Notes: generated by a model not told the origin, from the letters alone. DNA of 64,000 nt from an uncultured Bacteroidia bacterium (GCA_902769875.1 CACXQV010000010.1:16631-80630), one strand, 5' to 3'. Counted from the first letter of the stretch, positions 15,059-25,283 are shown. Made by a program: numbers and translations.

Positions 15059-18000
15059 TCAAATCCATTTCACAAGTGGGAAGTCCTGTCGATGCGGCAG
15101 CATGGGATTGGTGGGATACACACGGAACGTGAAGTTATACACCCCAGCACGGCGCGTCGGAACCTTAATATAATACTTCACCCAACCGTCGCCAGAGTCA
15201 ACGAGTTTCATCTTCTCAACAGATGCGACCTCATTCACCACTTCACTGTTGTTCTTGATGCCGAACAACAATTCCACGGCCAAGTCGCCAGGCTCAAGGT
15301 CGGGGGTGAGCAACGTGACTTCGGCGATGAACTGCTCGCCAAAGGTCAACGGGCGCACGTTGGTGTCGGGCAGAATCAGCGATTTCACCTCTACCTTGTC
15401 CCAATTGTTGCGCACGCGGGTCTTCCACGCATGGATTTCGAAGGCCTTCTGGTAACGATCGGCACGCATCCAATTGGTACGCTCAATCAGCTTGTTATAG
15501 TATTGGTTGAAGTAGTCGTCCATCATTCGTTTCATCGTGAAGCGCGGCGAAATCTCATACAGACATTTCTTCATCGCGGTCACCCAACCCGACGGGATTT
15601 CCTGCGAATTGCGGGCGTAAAAGAGCGGAACAATCTCATTTTCAAGCGTATTGTAGATGGTTTCGGCATCCATTTCGTCCTGATAACGTTGGTCTTGATA
15701 GGTGCGTTTCTCCTGAATGGCCCAGCCAGCGCCTTCGCGGTAGCCCTCGGCCCACCAGCCATCGAGGACGGAGAAGTTGAGCACGCCGTTCATGATGGCT
15801 TTTTCGCCACTTGTGCCAGAGGCTTCCAAGGGGCGTGTCGGCGTGTTGAGCCACACATCGACGCCACTCGTGAGGCGACCTCCGAGCTCCATATCGTAAT
15901 TGCTGATAAACAGAATCTTGCCAATGAACTCCGGCTTGCGCGAAATGTCGATGATCATCTTGATCAGGTTTTGACCAGCCTGATCGTTGGGATGCGCCTT
16001 GCCGGCAAAGAGGAAAATGACTGGGCGTTTCGGGTCGTTGACCAACTGCGAGAGGCGTTCCAAGTTGCCAAACAGCAGGTGGGCACGCTTGTAAGTGGCG
16101 AAACGACGGGCGAAACCAACCAACAAGGCATTCTCGTTCAGATTGCTGACGGTCTTCATAATCAACGTCGGGCTTTCCTGACGCTGACGCATATCTTCCT
16201 TGATTTTCTCCGCAAGATATTCCATCAGCTCGTGCTTCAACTGCTTGCGGATGTCCCAAATGGCTGCATCCGGCACCTCGTTGATTTGTTTCCACATCTG
16301 CTCATCTGATTGATGTTCAATGTAATCAGATCCGAATGTATCCTTATAAAGGCGTTGCCAGAGGCGATTGCTCCAAGTGGGCAGATGCACGCCATTGGTG
16401 ACATAACCGATATGGTTTTCCTCGGCAAAATAGCCCGGCCACAACGATTGGAACATCTCCCTCGACACGCGCCCGTGTATCTTGCTCACGCCGTTCACCT
16501 CTTGGCTGAGGTTGGTGGCAAGCACGCTCATCGAGAACTTCTCATTCGGGTCTTTAGGGTTGAAGCGGCCCAAGCCCATAAAGCGTTCCCAACTGATATT
16601 CATACGGCTGGCGTAGTGCGGCATATAGGTCCTGAGCAAGTGTTCCTCAAAGGCATCGTGCCCCGCTGGCACAGGCGTGTGCGTTGTGAACAAGGTGGAA
16701 GCCCTGACCAATTCAAGCGCGACGTCGAAATCAAGGTTGTGCTTGTTGATGTAGACGCGCAGGCGTTCCAGTCCGCTGAAGGCAGCGTGGCCTTCGTTGC
16801 AGTGGTAAATGGTGGGTTTCAAGCCGATGGCTTCGAGCAACCTGATACCACCCACACCGAGGAACATCTCCTGCTTGATGCGCATTTCGTTGTCGCCGCC
16901 ATAGAGTCGGCTCGTGATGCCACGGTCTTCAGGTGAGTTTTCCTCAATGTCGGTGTCCAAGAGATACAGCCCTACCCTACCCACGTTGACGCGCCAAGCC
17001 TTGGCATAGACCGAGCGACCGGGGAAGGCGATGCTCACCATCACCCAATCGCCGTTTTCGTTGCGCACGGGTTGCAGCGGCAGTTGCGAGAACTTTTGCG
17101 GGACGTAATCGGCACGCTGCTCGCCCGAAACCGTGATTTCCTGAGTGAAGTAACCGTAACGATACAGCAGGCCGATGCCCACCATATTGGCATTGCTGTC
17201 GGAGGCTTGTTTCATATAGTCACCGGCAAGGATGCCAAGGCCGCCTGAATAGATTTTGAGGCTCTTCATCAGGCCGTATTCCATACTGAAATAGGCAATC
17301 AGGTCTTTCTGTTGGGTCGGCTGTGCCATATATGCCTTGAACTGGTCATAAACCTTGTTCAGGCGTTCGATAAAGACTTCATTGTTCTCAAGATCAGCGA
17401 TTTGCTCGACGGAAAGGCCTTCCATCAAAGCGACGGGGTTATGCTCCGTGGCTTTCCACGCCACCGGGTCGATCGACTCGAAAAGCTCAACGGCATCCAC
17501 ATTCCAGCACCACCAGATGTTGCGCGAAAGTTCCTCCAACTTGCGCATTTCCACCGAATAGACCGGCTTCACCAACACCTTCTTCCAGCTCGGTGTGTCG
17601 TTCTTCTGGAAAACCACCTCATGCATCAACTCGGCATAGGGCACCGGCTCAAGCATATAATGACGGCCACCCGACTTTTCAAGCGCCACGTCCCAAGCCT
17701 TCTGATAGTTGACAATCAAGTCTTTCCAAAGCAACTTTTCGGCCACTTCCAAAGCAGACTCCGTGATTTGCGCCATACCTTTGTCGGTGTAGGACAAAAG
17801 TCCACGCATTGTGGAAACGATTTTCTCAATCACTTTATCAATATCGCCTTGCTGACGCGAAACAACCGTAACAGATTCGTTTCCAGCGCATTCTTGCTGC
17901 ACAAACTTACCGAAACCAGTAAGGTCAGTGGTCAAGGTAGGGATGCCCAACGATACGCTTTCGAGTGGCGTGTAGCCCCACGGCTCGTAATATGACGGGA

Positions 18001-19291
18001 ACACCGAGAAATCGAAAGCGGCAAGGAATTCCGAATAGGTCAGGTCAAATATGCCGTCGTTGCCATTGAGGTAGGCAGGCACAAACATCACCTTCACCTT
18101 GTCGTTGGCGTCGTTTTGCAAGCCCGAATTGCGCAAAGTGTTCAGAATCAAATCATTCTCATAATCAAAGATATGGTGCGTTGCCGGGAAATCGGTGTGA
18201 CCCATAATGGCGTTGGTACCATCAAGGCGGTGTTGCAAGTCCTTCGAAGGGCCTGCAATGTTGCCCGGCACGGCAATCACGGCCACCACAGTGCGCGGCA
18301 GGTTCTTGTCCTCATTCAAGCGGCGCAAAGCCTCAATATAAAGGTCGATGCCCTTGTTTTTGAATTCGTAACGACCGCTGTTGATGACCATCATGCAATT
18401 GCGGTCGATGGACTCGCCGCACAAAGTCTCAACGATTTTCAGGATTTTCTCACGCGACGAGTTACGCAGCTCGGCAAAAGCCTCCGCATCCTTGCGCATT
18501 GGATGGTCGATACCATTCATCGTCACAGCGTCGGGCTTGCGATAAAGGAACTGCTCGCATTCCTGCGCCGTGATGTCGCTCACTGTGGTGAAAGCATCGG
18601 CATTCTTGGCAGCCTTTTGCTCCATCGACTGCTGCGAAACCACATTGAACTGCAAGGCCATCACCGAAGGAAGATAAGACTTCAGGTTCTCGTAGAGCGG
18701 CATCCCGTTACCTGAGATGGCGCGACCGAGATAGGTGGCGTGGGTGGTGAACACGGTGGCCACTTGCGGGCAATGCTCCTTCAAGTAGAGCACGCCTGAG
18801 CCCGACATCCACTCATGGAAATGAGCGACGATGTTGGTCGTTTGCTGCAAGTTGAAGTTCACGAAACTCTCGATCAGCTGACCAGCGGCATAGCCGAAAA
18901 GAACAGGCTCGATGTAGTCCCATTGGCCCCGGATGCTGTCCAATTCGTATTGTTCCCAAAGATGGGCAAGTATGTCATTCTTGGATTGATACAAAGTCGT
19001 ATAATCCACCAAAATGACAATCGGACTGCTTTCGATCTTCCAACGGCCAATACGGAATTTCAGGCCTTGCGACAAAGCCCTGTCGCGCCATTCGGGAAAC
19101 AGTTCGTTGTCTTCCACAAAATAAAGGGTCTCGTGGGCTTCCTTGACCACATCAGGACCGACGGTGATGTAATGGTCTCCCATAAGTTGGCGAACAGCAT
19201 TGGCTTTCGTGGAAAGCACCGTATAGATGCCACCTACCATATTGCACACTTCCCAACTGGTTTCAAAAAGGTAATCGGGGTTTTTCATCAT
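15059..19291 (-). CDS. glgP: Alpha-glucan (glycogen) phosphorylase with N-terminal glycogen-synthase-like domain
   Basis: 1,410 residues. Residues 1 to about 590 resemble eukaryotic-type GT3/GT5 glycogen synthase (start FETSWEVCNMVGGIYTVLSTKA, later YYEPWGYTPLESVSLGIPTL with the E-x7-E pattern). From about residue 650 it is a GT35 phosphorylase of the short alpha-glucan type (AYFSMEYGLMKSLKIYSGGLG; HCNEGHAAF; GYVTNGVHLPTW; PLEASGTSGEKAIMNG, whose Lys is expected to bind pyridoxal phosphate). The phosphorylase releases glucose-1-phosphate from alpha-1,4-glucan. Whether the N-terminal half is active or serves for glucan binding cannot be told. It is the last gene of the glycogen operon and is followed by a terminator. 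Confidence 0.9.
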   Translation of the reverse strand: MMKNPDYLFETSWEVCNMVGGIYTVLSTKANAVRQLMGDHYITVGPDVVKEAHETLYFVEDNELFPEWRDRALSQGLKFRIGRWKIESSPIVILVDYTTLYQSKNDILAHLWEQYELDSIRGQWDYIEPVLFGYAAGQLIESFVNFNLQQTTNIVAHFHEWMSGSGVLYLKEHCPQVATVFTTHATYLGRAISGNGMPLYENLKSYLPSVMALQFNVVSQQSMEQKAAKNADAFTTVSDITAQECEQFLYRKPDAVTMNGIDHPMRKDAEAFAELRNSSREKILKIVETLCGESIDRNCMMVINSGRYEFKNKGIDLYIEALRRLNEDKNLPRTVVAVIAVPGNIAGPSKDLQHRLDGTNAIMGHTDFPATHHIFDYENDLILNTLRNSGLQNDANDKVKVMFVPAYLNGNDGIFDLTYSEFLAAFDFSVFPSYYEPWGYTPLESVSLGIPTLTTDLTGFGKFVQQECAGNESVTVVSRQQGDIDKVIEKIVSTMRGLLSYTDKGMAQITESALEVAEKLLWKDLIVNYQKAWDVALEKSGGRHYMLEPVPYAELMHEVVFQKNDTPSWKKVLVKPVYSVEMRKLEELSRNIWWCWNVDAVELFESIDPVAWKATEHNPVALMEGLSVEQIADLENNEVFIERLNKVYDQFKAYMAQPTQQKDLIAYFSMEYGLMKSLKIYSGGLGILAGDYMKQASDSNANMVGIGLLYRYGYFTQEITVSGEQRADYVPQKFSQLPLQPVRNENGDWVMVSIAFPGRSVYAKAWRVNVGRVGLYLLDTDIEENSPEDRGITSRLYGGDNEMRIKQEMFLGVGGIRLLEAIGLKPTIYHCNEGHAAFSGLERLRVYINKHNLDFDVALELVRASTLFTTHTPVPAGHDAFEEHLLRTYMPHYASRMNISWERFMGLGRFNPKDPNEKFSMSVLATNLSQEVNGVSKIHGRVSREMFQSLWPGYFAEENHIGYVTNGVHLPTWSNRLWQRLYKDTFGSDYIEHQSDEQMWKQINEVPDAAIWDIRKQLKHELMEYLAEKIKEDMRQRQESPTLIMKTVSNLNENALLVGFARRFATYKRAHLLFGNLERLSQLVNDPKRPVIFLFAGKAHPNDQAGQNLIKMIIDISRKPEFIGKILFISNYDMELGGRLTSGVDVWLNTPTRPLEASGTSGEKAIMNGVLNFSVLDGWWAEGYREGAGWAIQEKRTYQDQRYQDEMDAETIYNTLENEIVPLFYARNSQEIPSGWVTAMKKCLYEISPRFTMKRMMDDYFNQYYNKLIERTNWMRADRYQKAFEIHAWKTRVRNNWDKVEVKSLILPDTNVRPLTFGEQFIAEVTLLTPDLEPGDLAVELLFGIKNNSEVVNEVASVEKMKLVDSGDGWVKYYIKVPTRRAGVYNFTFRVYPTNPMLPHRQDFPLVKWI

Positions 19292-19333
19292 TCAATTAAA
19301 ATTCAAGGATTTAAAAATCAAAACTCAAAACAT

Positions 19334-20530
19334 TCATTCTGCTTTCGCCTTCCGCTTCGAAAGTTTGTTCACCCTGTCGGCGAAGTCGGTGAGCACATTC
19401 CTGTAATTGACGTATGCATCATAAGGCGAAGCATAGTGGTTGAAATACTTGTGGACCACGCCGTCCGAAAGCCACTTCGTGCACATGTAATAGAAATGGT
19501 CGGAGGTTTGGAGCATCGTCCAGTCCTGCTGCAATTCCTCATCCTTGATGCGATGAACCTTGGCGTTCAAGTCATACAAGGCGTGATAGGCATCGTCTTG
19601 AAGCGGGTTGCCCAACCAAGCCGTGAGGTCGCGCTCCTCGTCGCTCCACGACAGCACATTGGGCACATTGACCGCGCTCACGGGCTGCAAGGTCTTGGCC
19701 AACTCTTGAGGTGTGGCAAACTTGAACTTGCTTCCCTTGAGAACAGCTTCGGGCAGGCGTTCCATAAAGTCAAAGATGCCCGTTTCAGCCGACTGGTGCT
19801 CGCCAAAGGTCTCATAATCCATAAATATGTTGACCACTTCCTCCTCCTCCGGCAAGGCGTTGAGCCAATCCACGAAATCCTCGGCCTTGAAACTGTCCTG
19901 CACAAAACGGAAGGCAATCTCGTCGCTGAACTTGAAGTTGCGCAACAGCACCTTCAGCTTCGGGTTGATGGCGTTGGCATACATATAGTTGGGGCTCTTC
20001 CAACCCAAAATGTGCTTGGCGCCTTCGGTGAGTATGAGGTTGTAGCCCATGTCGGCCACCGCCGCCCCGATTTCGTCGCTGTAAATCAACTCGGTGTTGC
20101 GGAAAGTCTTCGGCGTAACGCCAAACACTTCCTTCATCTTGTGCTTGTGGGCCGTCACCTGACGCTTGAACTCGTCAGGGGTGTTCAGCGAGGCCAACGA
20201 GTGGGCGTAGGTTTCGGAAAGCACCTCCACTTGACCCGTGGCAACCAACTTCTGGAAACTTTCCAACACCTCTGGGGCATATTGTTCCATCTGCTCGATG
20301 ACCACGCCAGAAAACGAGAAGGCGAACTTGACCTTGTCGCCAAACTTCTCGATTTGCTTCATCAGCAACTCGTTCATGGGCAGATAGCACTTTTCGGCCA
20401 CGCGCCTCATTATCATACGGTTGCTGTAATCGTCATAGTAATAATGTTTCTTCCCGATTTCGAAGAAACGATACGTGCGGAGCCTGTAAGGCTGATGCAC
20501 TTGGAAATAGAAACAGATTGATTTGCTCAT
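19334..20530 (-). CDS. Glycoside hydrolase family 57 alpha-amylase/glucanotransferase
   Basis: 398 residues beginning ICFYFQVHQPYRLR, the GH57 opening motif. The expected nucleophile is Glu147 in FRNTELIYSDE and the acid/base Asp238 in MDYETFGEH. Family members cleave or rearrange alpha-1,4-glucans in the cytoplasm. It lies 42 bp upstream of the phosphorylase gene and belongs to the same glycogen operon. Exact specificity (amylase or 4-alpha-glucanotransferase) is open. Confidence 0.92.
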   Translation of the reverse strand: MSKSICFYFQVHQPYRLRTYRFFEIGKKHYYYDDYSNRMIMRRVAEKCYLPMNELLMKQIEKFGDKVKFAFSFSGVVIEQMEQYAPEVLESFQKLVATGQVEVLSETYAHSLASLNTPDEFKRQVTAHKHKMKEVFGVTPKTFRNTELIYSDEIGAAVADMGYNLILTEGAKHILGWKSPNYMYANAINPKLKVLLRNFKFSDEIAFRFVQDSFKAEDFVDWLNALPEEEEVVNIFMDYETFGEHQSAETGIFDFMERLPEAVLKGSKFKFATPQELAKTLQPVSAVNVPNVLSWSDEERDLTAWLGNPLQDDAYHALYDLNAKVHRIKDEELQQDWTMLQTSDHFYYMCTKWLSDGVVHKYFNHYASPYDAYVNYRNVLTDFADRVNKLSKRKAKAE

Positions 20531-20589
20531 ATTGTTAAGTGTTTATTATTCAATTCTATAGATTCATTTGGTAATCATTTTTTTTGTAT

Positions 20590-21987
20590 TTATTCCGCTG
20601 CGTCATTTGGTGTATCATCATTGGTATCATCATTGGTATCATCATTGGTATCATCATTGGTATCAAAAGTTAACCAACACCCATTTCTGTTGTTTCCAAC
20701 CCTTGAGACTATACCATTTGTCTGCAAAAGCGACAACTCCCTTTTAATTGTAGGAGCAGAAACTGCCAAACACTCAGCAAGCCGTTTTATCGAAATAGTC
20801 TTGTCTTCGGCAATCAATTCAACAATCTTTCTCTGCCTTTCAGTCAAGTGCAATCCACTTAAATCAACAATATTCTCAACTTCAACACTGCGTGGAATCG
20901 TCACCAAAGTGCCTCCAAAAGCACTTTCAAAGGTTGGCAAGGCAATATTCTCTTTTTTAAAGGCCACTTTCACCTTGTCAATGCCACGTCCCCAATTCTC
21001 GATAAAACCAGCCTTATAGAACACACTGGCTATCAATTTGTTTCGCGGTTTTGAAAGATGCGAGCCTAACAAGACCTCGGTATTGTAACCTTCCGGCAAC
21101 TCACCTTCGTTCCAAAGCCAAATCTTGTCATTATAAACCTTCATTTGGATGTCGGTTCCCAAATAGTCACGATGCACGATGGCATTATAAACCAACTCTC
21201 GCATAGCATCTTCGGGAATCTCCAGTGCCTCAACACGATGCAAGCCTTCATAATGAATCGGGGTTCTCAGATACTTGCTACGCAACACCCAAATCACACG
21301 GTCAGCCATCTGGATCAAGTTGCCGCCCACTTCATCCTGAAACATCAAATCGGAATCGCTCGTTCCGAAACGGCCAATTCTGAACCTCGAGCTAATGAAC
21401 CTGCGCTGCGGATCTTTGCCAAACAAAAGCACTGCGGCATTCCTCAACGCTCCATCTTCCGTCATCAAATCGAGGTTTCGCAAGACCGTTTCCGTACTGT
21501 CATAGAGCGTGTCGCCTTGCATACGGCCAGCCGTAATGGCATTTTTCAGGAAAAAGTCGACGGCCAAGCGGTCTATTTCTTCCAAAGTGGCGTGTTCGCA
21601 AACGAAAGCATCCCATGAGCGACCCAACTTGCGAAGCAAGAAATTCTGCAAAGCCAATCCATTCAGTTCCTGCAAAGTAGCACCTGAACGGTAATAGTAT
21701 TTGCCTTTGAACGAAATCGGTTGGTCGACGGCCTCCACCTTGACGGAAACATATTCCTTGTCGTCTTGCTTGCGCAAATCCACATCGGCCATCAAGCCCA
21801 TAGTCAGCAGAATCTTGTTGGGAATCTCTTCCAAAAGCCGTTTGGCATTCTTCAAGCCGCACACATTGCCATTGTCGTCAAGACCCAAAAACAATGTGCC
21901 GCCTTGCGCGTTGGCAAAGCCGCAAATCCATTTCAGGTATTCGTCCTTCCAGACTTGCTTGTATTCTATGTACTGCGACTCAATCAT
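20590..21987 (-). CDS. AlbA_2/Schlafen-like ATP-binding transcriptional regulator (RecG-like N-terminus)
   Basis: 465 residues. The N-terminal AlbA_2 domain has EYKQVWKDEYLKWICGFANAQGGTLFLGLDDNG. The middle has the HATPase_c_4 signature (ELVYNAIVHRDY, NEGELPEG, FYKAGFIENWGRGI). The C-terminus has a winged helix (LTERQRKIVELI...SIKRLAECLAVSAPTIKREL). It ends in four copies of TNDD. Such proteins are presumed regulators, but their biochemistry is poorly known. It sits inside the glycogen operon, 9 bp after the GT4 gene and 59 bp before GH57, so co-transcription is likely. Confidence 0.85.
   Translation of the reverse strand: MIESQYIEYKQVWKDEYLKWICGFANAQGGTLFLGLDDNGNVCGLKNAKRLLEEIPNKILLTMGLMADVDLRKQDDKEYVSVKVEAVDQPISFKGKYYYRSGATLQELNGLALQNFLLRKLGRSWDAFVCEHATLEEIDRLAVDFFLKNAITAGRMQGDTLYDSTETVLRNLDLMTEDGALRNAAVLLFGKDPQRRFISSRFRIGRFGTSDSDLMFQDEVGGNLIQMADRVIWVLRSKYLRTPIHYEGLHRVEALEIPEDAMRELVYNAIVHRDYLGTDIQMKVYNDKIWLWNEGELPEGYNTEVLLGSHLSKPRNKLIASVFYKAGFIENWGRGIDKVKVAFKKENIALPTFESAFGGTLVTIPRSVEVENIVDLSGLHLTERQRKIVELIAEDKTISIKRLAECLAVSAPTIKRELSLLQTNGIVSRVGNNRNGCWLTFDTNDDTNDDTNDDTNDDTPNDAAE
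20614..20661 (-). repeat. Four tandem 12-bp repeats encoding TNDD
   Basis: Four perfect copies of atcatcattggt on the plus strand encode (TNDD)x4 near the C-terminus of the AlbA-type regulator. The unit is a multiple of 3, so slippage would change tail length but keep the frame. Confidence 0.9.
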
Positions 21988-21996
21988 TTACATATA

Positions 21997-23283
21997 TCAT
22001 ACTACCGACTCATAAACCGCCTTGATCTTCTTTGCGGCGGCTTCCCATTTGAGGCTGTCCACTTCGTCCTTGCCTTCGTCCTTGAAACAATCAGCCAAGG
22101 GCTTGTAGTGGCACAGACCGTATATGGCATCGGCCAAACCGTTGATGTCCCAGAAGTCGACCTTCAAGGCGTGTTTCACAACCTCCGAAACGCCCGACTG
22201 CTTGCTGATGACCACTGGCACATTGAGGCGCATAGCCTCCAACGGAACGATACCAAAAGGCTCTGATATTGAAGGCATAACGAACACATCCGTCATGGCA
22301 AACATCTGGTCGACTGCCTCGCCTTTCAGGAAGCCAGTGAAGTGGAAATGGCTGCCCATTCCCAATTGAGCCACACGGCGAATCATCTTTTCCAACATGT
22401 CGCCCGTGCCAGCCATCACGAAATGGATGCTTGGGTCGACTTGATGGATTTTGTAGGCCGCCTCAATGAAATATTCGGGGCCTTTTTGGTAAGTGATTCT
22501 TCCGAGGAAGGTCACCACCTTGGCATCCAAGCCGCTGCGCTCGTATTCCGACTTGGGTTTGTCGTTGGGTTCCACGGCGTTATGCACCGTCACGACTTTT
22601 TTCGGGTCGATGCCGTATTTCTCGATGACGATGTTCCTTGTCAAGTTGCTCACCGTGATGACACGGTCGGCGGCCTCCATGCCTCGCTTTTCGATGGCAT
22701 ACACATCCGTGTTGATGTGCTCGCCCGAACGGTCGAATTCGGTGGCGTGCATGTGAACCACCAAAGGTTTGCCCGTGGTCTCCTTCGCAGCGATGCCCGC
22801 AGAATAGGTCAGCCAATCGTGGGCGTGGATGACATCGAAGTCGTATTTCGTGGCCAACGACGAGCCAATCAAGGCATAGCGAGCCACCTCTTCCATCAAA
22901 TTCATGCCGTATTTGCCCGAAAACTGGTAGTTGCGCGCAAACACCGAACCCGTGTGGCTGAAGTTTTCCACCACATGGCGGTCGCTTTCCAAAACATTGG
23001 CAAATTGTTCCGGCCCGACATAGGGAATGATGTTCGACCCGATTTCCATATATTGCACACGTTCCCAATAGCTACGGTCTTTCTCGTGGTCGATGTCGAT
23101 GGTCACGTCGCTGGCGTTGAGCAGGCGAAGGTTCGATTGGTCCTCATCGCCGTATGCACGAGGCACCACAAAAAGCACCTCCACATCGTTTTTGGCCAAA
23201 CCTTTGGTCATACCGAAGCAAGCCGTTCCAAGGCCGCCGGTAATATGGGGCGGAAACTCCCACCCAAACATCAAGACTCTCAT
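21997..23283 (-). CDS. Glycogen synthase-like glycosyltransferase, GT4
   Basis: 428 residues. The start MRVLMFGWEFPPHITGGLGTA carries the Lys/Gly-rich nucleotide-sugar loop region. HAHDWLTYSAG and the C-terminal EPFGIVPLEAMRLNVPVV (E-x7-E) are GT4 hallmarks. It presumably extends alpha-glucan from a nucleotide sugar. Its start overlaps the debranching-enzyme stop by 4 bp (ATGA), so the two are translationally coupled in the glycogen operon. Confidence 0.9.
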   Translation of the reverse strand: MRVLMFGWEFPPHITGGLGTACFGMTKGLAKNDVEVLFVVPRAYGDEDQSNLRLLNASDVTIDIDHEKDRSYWERVQYMEIGSNIIPYVGPEQFANVLESDRHVVENFSHTGSVFARNYQFSGKYGMNLMEEVARYALIGSSLATKYDFDVIHAHDWLTYSAGIAAKETTGKPLVVHMHATEFDRSGEHINTDVYAIEKRGMEAADRVITVSNLTRNIVIEKYGIDPKKVVTVHNAVEPNDKPKSEYERSGLDAKVVTFLGRITYQKGPEYFIEAAYKIHQVDPSIHFVMAGTGDMLEKMIRRVAQLGMGSHFHFTGFLKGEAVDQMFAMTDVFVMPSISEPFGIVPLEAMRLNVPVVISKQSGVSEVVKHALKVDFWDINGLADAIYGLCHYKPLADCFKDEGKDEVDSLKWEAAAKKIKAVYESVV

Positions 23284-25247
23284 TTTGAGCCTCCTTTCTT
23301 ATTTAGTTCGTCAATAAGGTAATGCAGGTAAAGCAAGGCAGCCACACTCGTTGATTGCGAGATGCATCCGCGTGCCTCGTAAGGGGGATTGCCGTCGTAA
23401 ATCTCCGACACAGTTCCGATACCGTTGTCCTTGATAGCCTCCTCGAAACCGTCGTAAAGGTCTTCCAAATACGGCAGCGAGGTCTTCCCGAACAGTTTCA
23501 CCGACAAATCGGCATAAAACGCTATCAGCCAAGGGAACACCGTGCCGTTGTGATAAGCCCTTTCGCGCTCGCTATGGTTACCAATGCTGATGCCCTTGTA
23601 GCTCTCATCGTTAGGTGAAAGTGAACGTATGCCTCTGGTTGTCAGCAATTCAGAATGGGCAATGTCGAAGGCGCGTTTCTGCATGCTCTCGGTCATCGGC
23701 GTGTAGGGCAATGCCGCAGCAATCATCATATTGGGGCGCACTTGCGTATTTCTCTCGGTGCTGTTGACGAAATCGTAAAATCCGTTGGCCTCTTTATTAA
23801 TAAAGGTGTCGGCGAAGGATGATTCAACCTTTTCGGCCACCGCTTGCCATTTTTTCAGCAAAGTGTTTTTCGGGTCGGCAACCTTCAGCAGTTCCATCGC
23901 ATATCGCAAAGCATTATACCACAGTGCATTGACTTCAATAGCCAAGCCCGTGCGCGGTGTCCATGGCTTGCCTTGGGCGAATACGTTCATCCAAGTCAAG
24001 GCCAAGTCGCGGTTACCGGCATAAAGCAAACCGTTTTCCAAAACATGGACATTGAAATCAGTGCCGGCGATGAAGCTGTCGAGGATGGTCGTCATCGGTT
24101 TCTTGTATTTCTTCCAGATGTCTTTCTTGTTCTTGCCGAGCATCTTCTCATAAAGTTGCAGCAGATAGAAGAACCACAGCGGCGAGTCGACTGCCGTGAA
24201 ATACAGGCTCTTCTGGTAATAGCGGTGCGGGAAAAACGGCCCTTGCATCCTCGAAACGAGATAATCGATGGCCTCCGTGAAGGTCTTTTCGTCGCCTTGC
24301 GCCAAAGCGATGCCCGGCAACGAAAGGAAGGTGTCGCGGCTGCAACTGCCGAACCAAGGGAAGCCCGCCCATAACCTTGTGCCTTGCGCATCGCGGATGA
24401 TGAACTGCTGCGCGGCTTTCAAGAGGCAGTCCTCGTAGCTCGTTTGGGGCAACAACCGTTTCACTTCTGCCTCACACTGCCGTTTGATGGCAGCGGGATT
24501 TTCCTCCTGCAAACTCACCGACAAAATCACCGAGTCGCCTTGTTTCATTTGGAGTTCAAAGAAGCCCGGAACAAATTGGTCCTCAGTGGCTTCATATCCC
24601 CGTTCTTGCTCGCGGATGTAGAACATATTGTAGTACCAATGCGGCACATGGGTGTATTCAGCCGACTTCGAAAATTGCAGATATAGCCTCGAATAGTCCT
24701 TATAGAGTTGCCACGAAGCACCGTTTTTCACCAATTCCACCTTTCGGCTGGCATCGTAGTTTTCGTGTGTCAGCATGTGGACGTTGCGGAAAGCCAAGAA
24801 AGGCAAAACGCGCAGCGTGATGGGCACAGCCGACTCGCGCAAAGTGTACCGCACAAAGAGCCGTGCCTCCGTTGAGGAGAAAATCAACTCCTTGTCCAAC
24901 ACCACGTTACCGATGCGGTAAGTCAGTTTTGGCATTGGGTCGGCAGTGAAATCGCGGATGTATTTGTGGCCTCGCGGCGCAAACACGCCATCGGGGTACA
25001 TGTGAACACCAAGATGGAATTCTTCCTTGTTTTCGATGATGGTTTCGTCGAGGCTCGACAACAGCACATGGTTGTTGTTGTCCAATTGCGGCTGCGGAAC
25101 CACCAATAGGCCGTGGTATTTCCTTGTGTTGCAGCCAATCACAGTTGTGGCAAGAAAAGCCCCTAAAGCATTGGAGCGCAACACTTCACGAGTGAGCGAA
25201 AACTCCAGATTGACTAATTTCTTTTTGTCCCAGCAAATGTAGCTCAT
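23280..25247 (-). CDS. Glycogen debranching enzyme (amylo-alpha-1,6-glucosidase, GH133)
   Basis: 655 residues. The N-terminal beta-rich domain (NALGAFLATTVIGCNTRKYHGLLV) is typical of bacterial GDE_N, followed by the (alpha/alpha)6 catalytic domain (GFPWFGSCSRDTFLSLPG, EVNALWYNALRY, YHNGTVFPWL). It hydrolyses alpha-1,6 branch stubs during glycogen turnover in the cytoplasm. It is the first gene of a five-gene operon (GH133, GT4, AlbA-type regulator, GH57, phosphorylase). Confidence 0.93.
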   Translation of the reverse strand: MSYICWDKKKLVNLEFSLTREVLRSNALGAFLATTVIGCNTRKYHGLLVVPQPQLDNNNHVLLSSLDETIIENKEEFHLGVHMYPDGVFAPRGHKYIRDFTADPMPKLTYRIGNVVLDKELIFSSTEARLFVRYTLRESAVPITLRVLPFLAFRNVHMLTHENYDASRKVELVKNGASWQLYKDYSRLYLQFSKSAEYTHVPHWYYNMFYIREQERGYEATEDQFVPGFFELQMKQGDSVILSVSLQEENPAAIKRQCEAEVKRLLPQTSYEDCLLKAAQQFIIRDAQGTRLWAGFPWFGSCSRDTFLSLPGIALAQGDEKTFTEAIDYLVSRMQGPFFPHRYYQKSLYFTAVDSPLWFFYLLQLYEKMLGKNKKDIWKKYKKPMTTILDSFIAGTDFNVHVLENGLLYAGNRDLALTWMNVFAQGKPWTPRTGLAIEVNALWYNALRYAMELLKVADPKNTLLKKWQAVAEKVESSFADTFINKEANGFYDFVNSTERNTQVRPNMMIAAALPYTPMTESMQKRAFDIAHSELLTTRGIRSLSPNDESYKGISIGNHSERERAYHNGTVFPWLIAFYADLSVKLFGKTSLPYLEDLYDGFEEAIKDNGIGTVSEIYDGNPPYEARGCISQSTSVAALLYLHYLIDELNKKGGSK

Positions 25248-25283
25248 ATATCTTGTTTTAATTTTTGCATAGAAATCCGACTA

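Noticed and set aside
18815-20521. Plus-strand 568-codon open frame
   Set aside because: Antisense to the phosphorylase start and GH57 gene; no family motifs in the translation.
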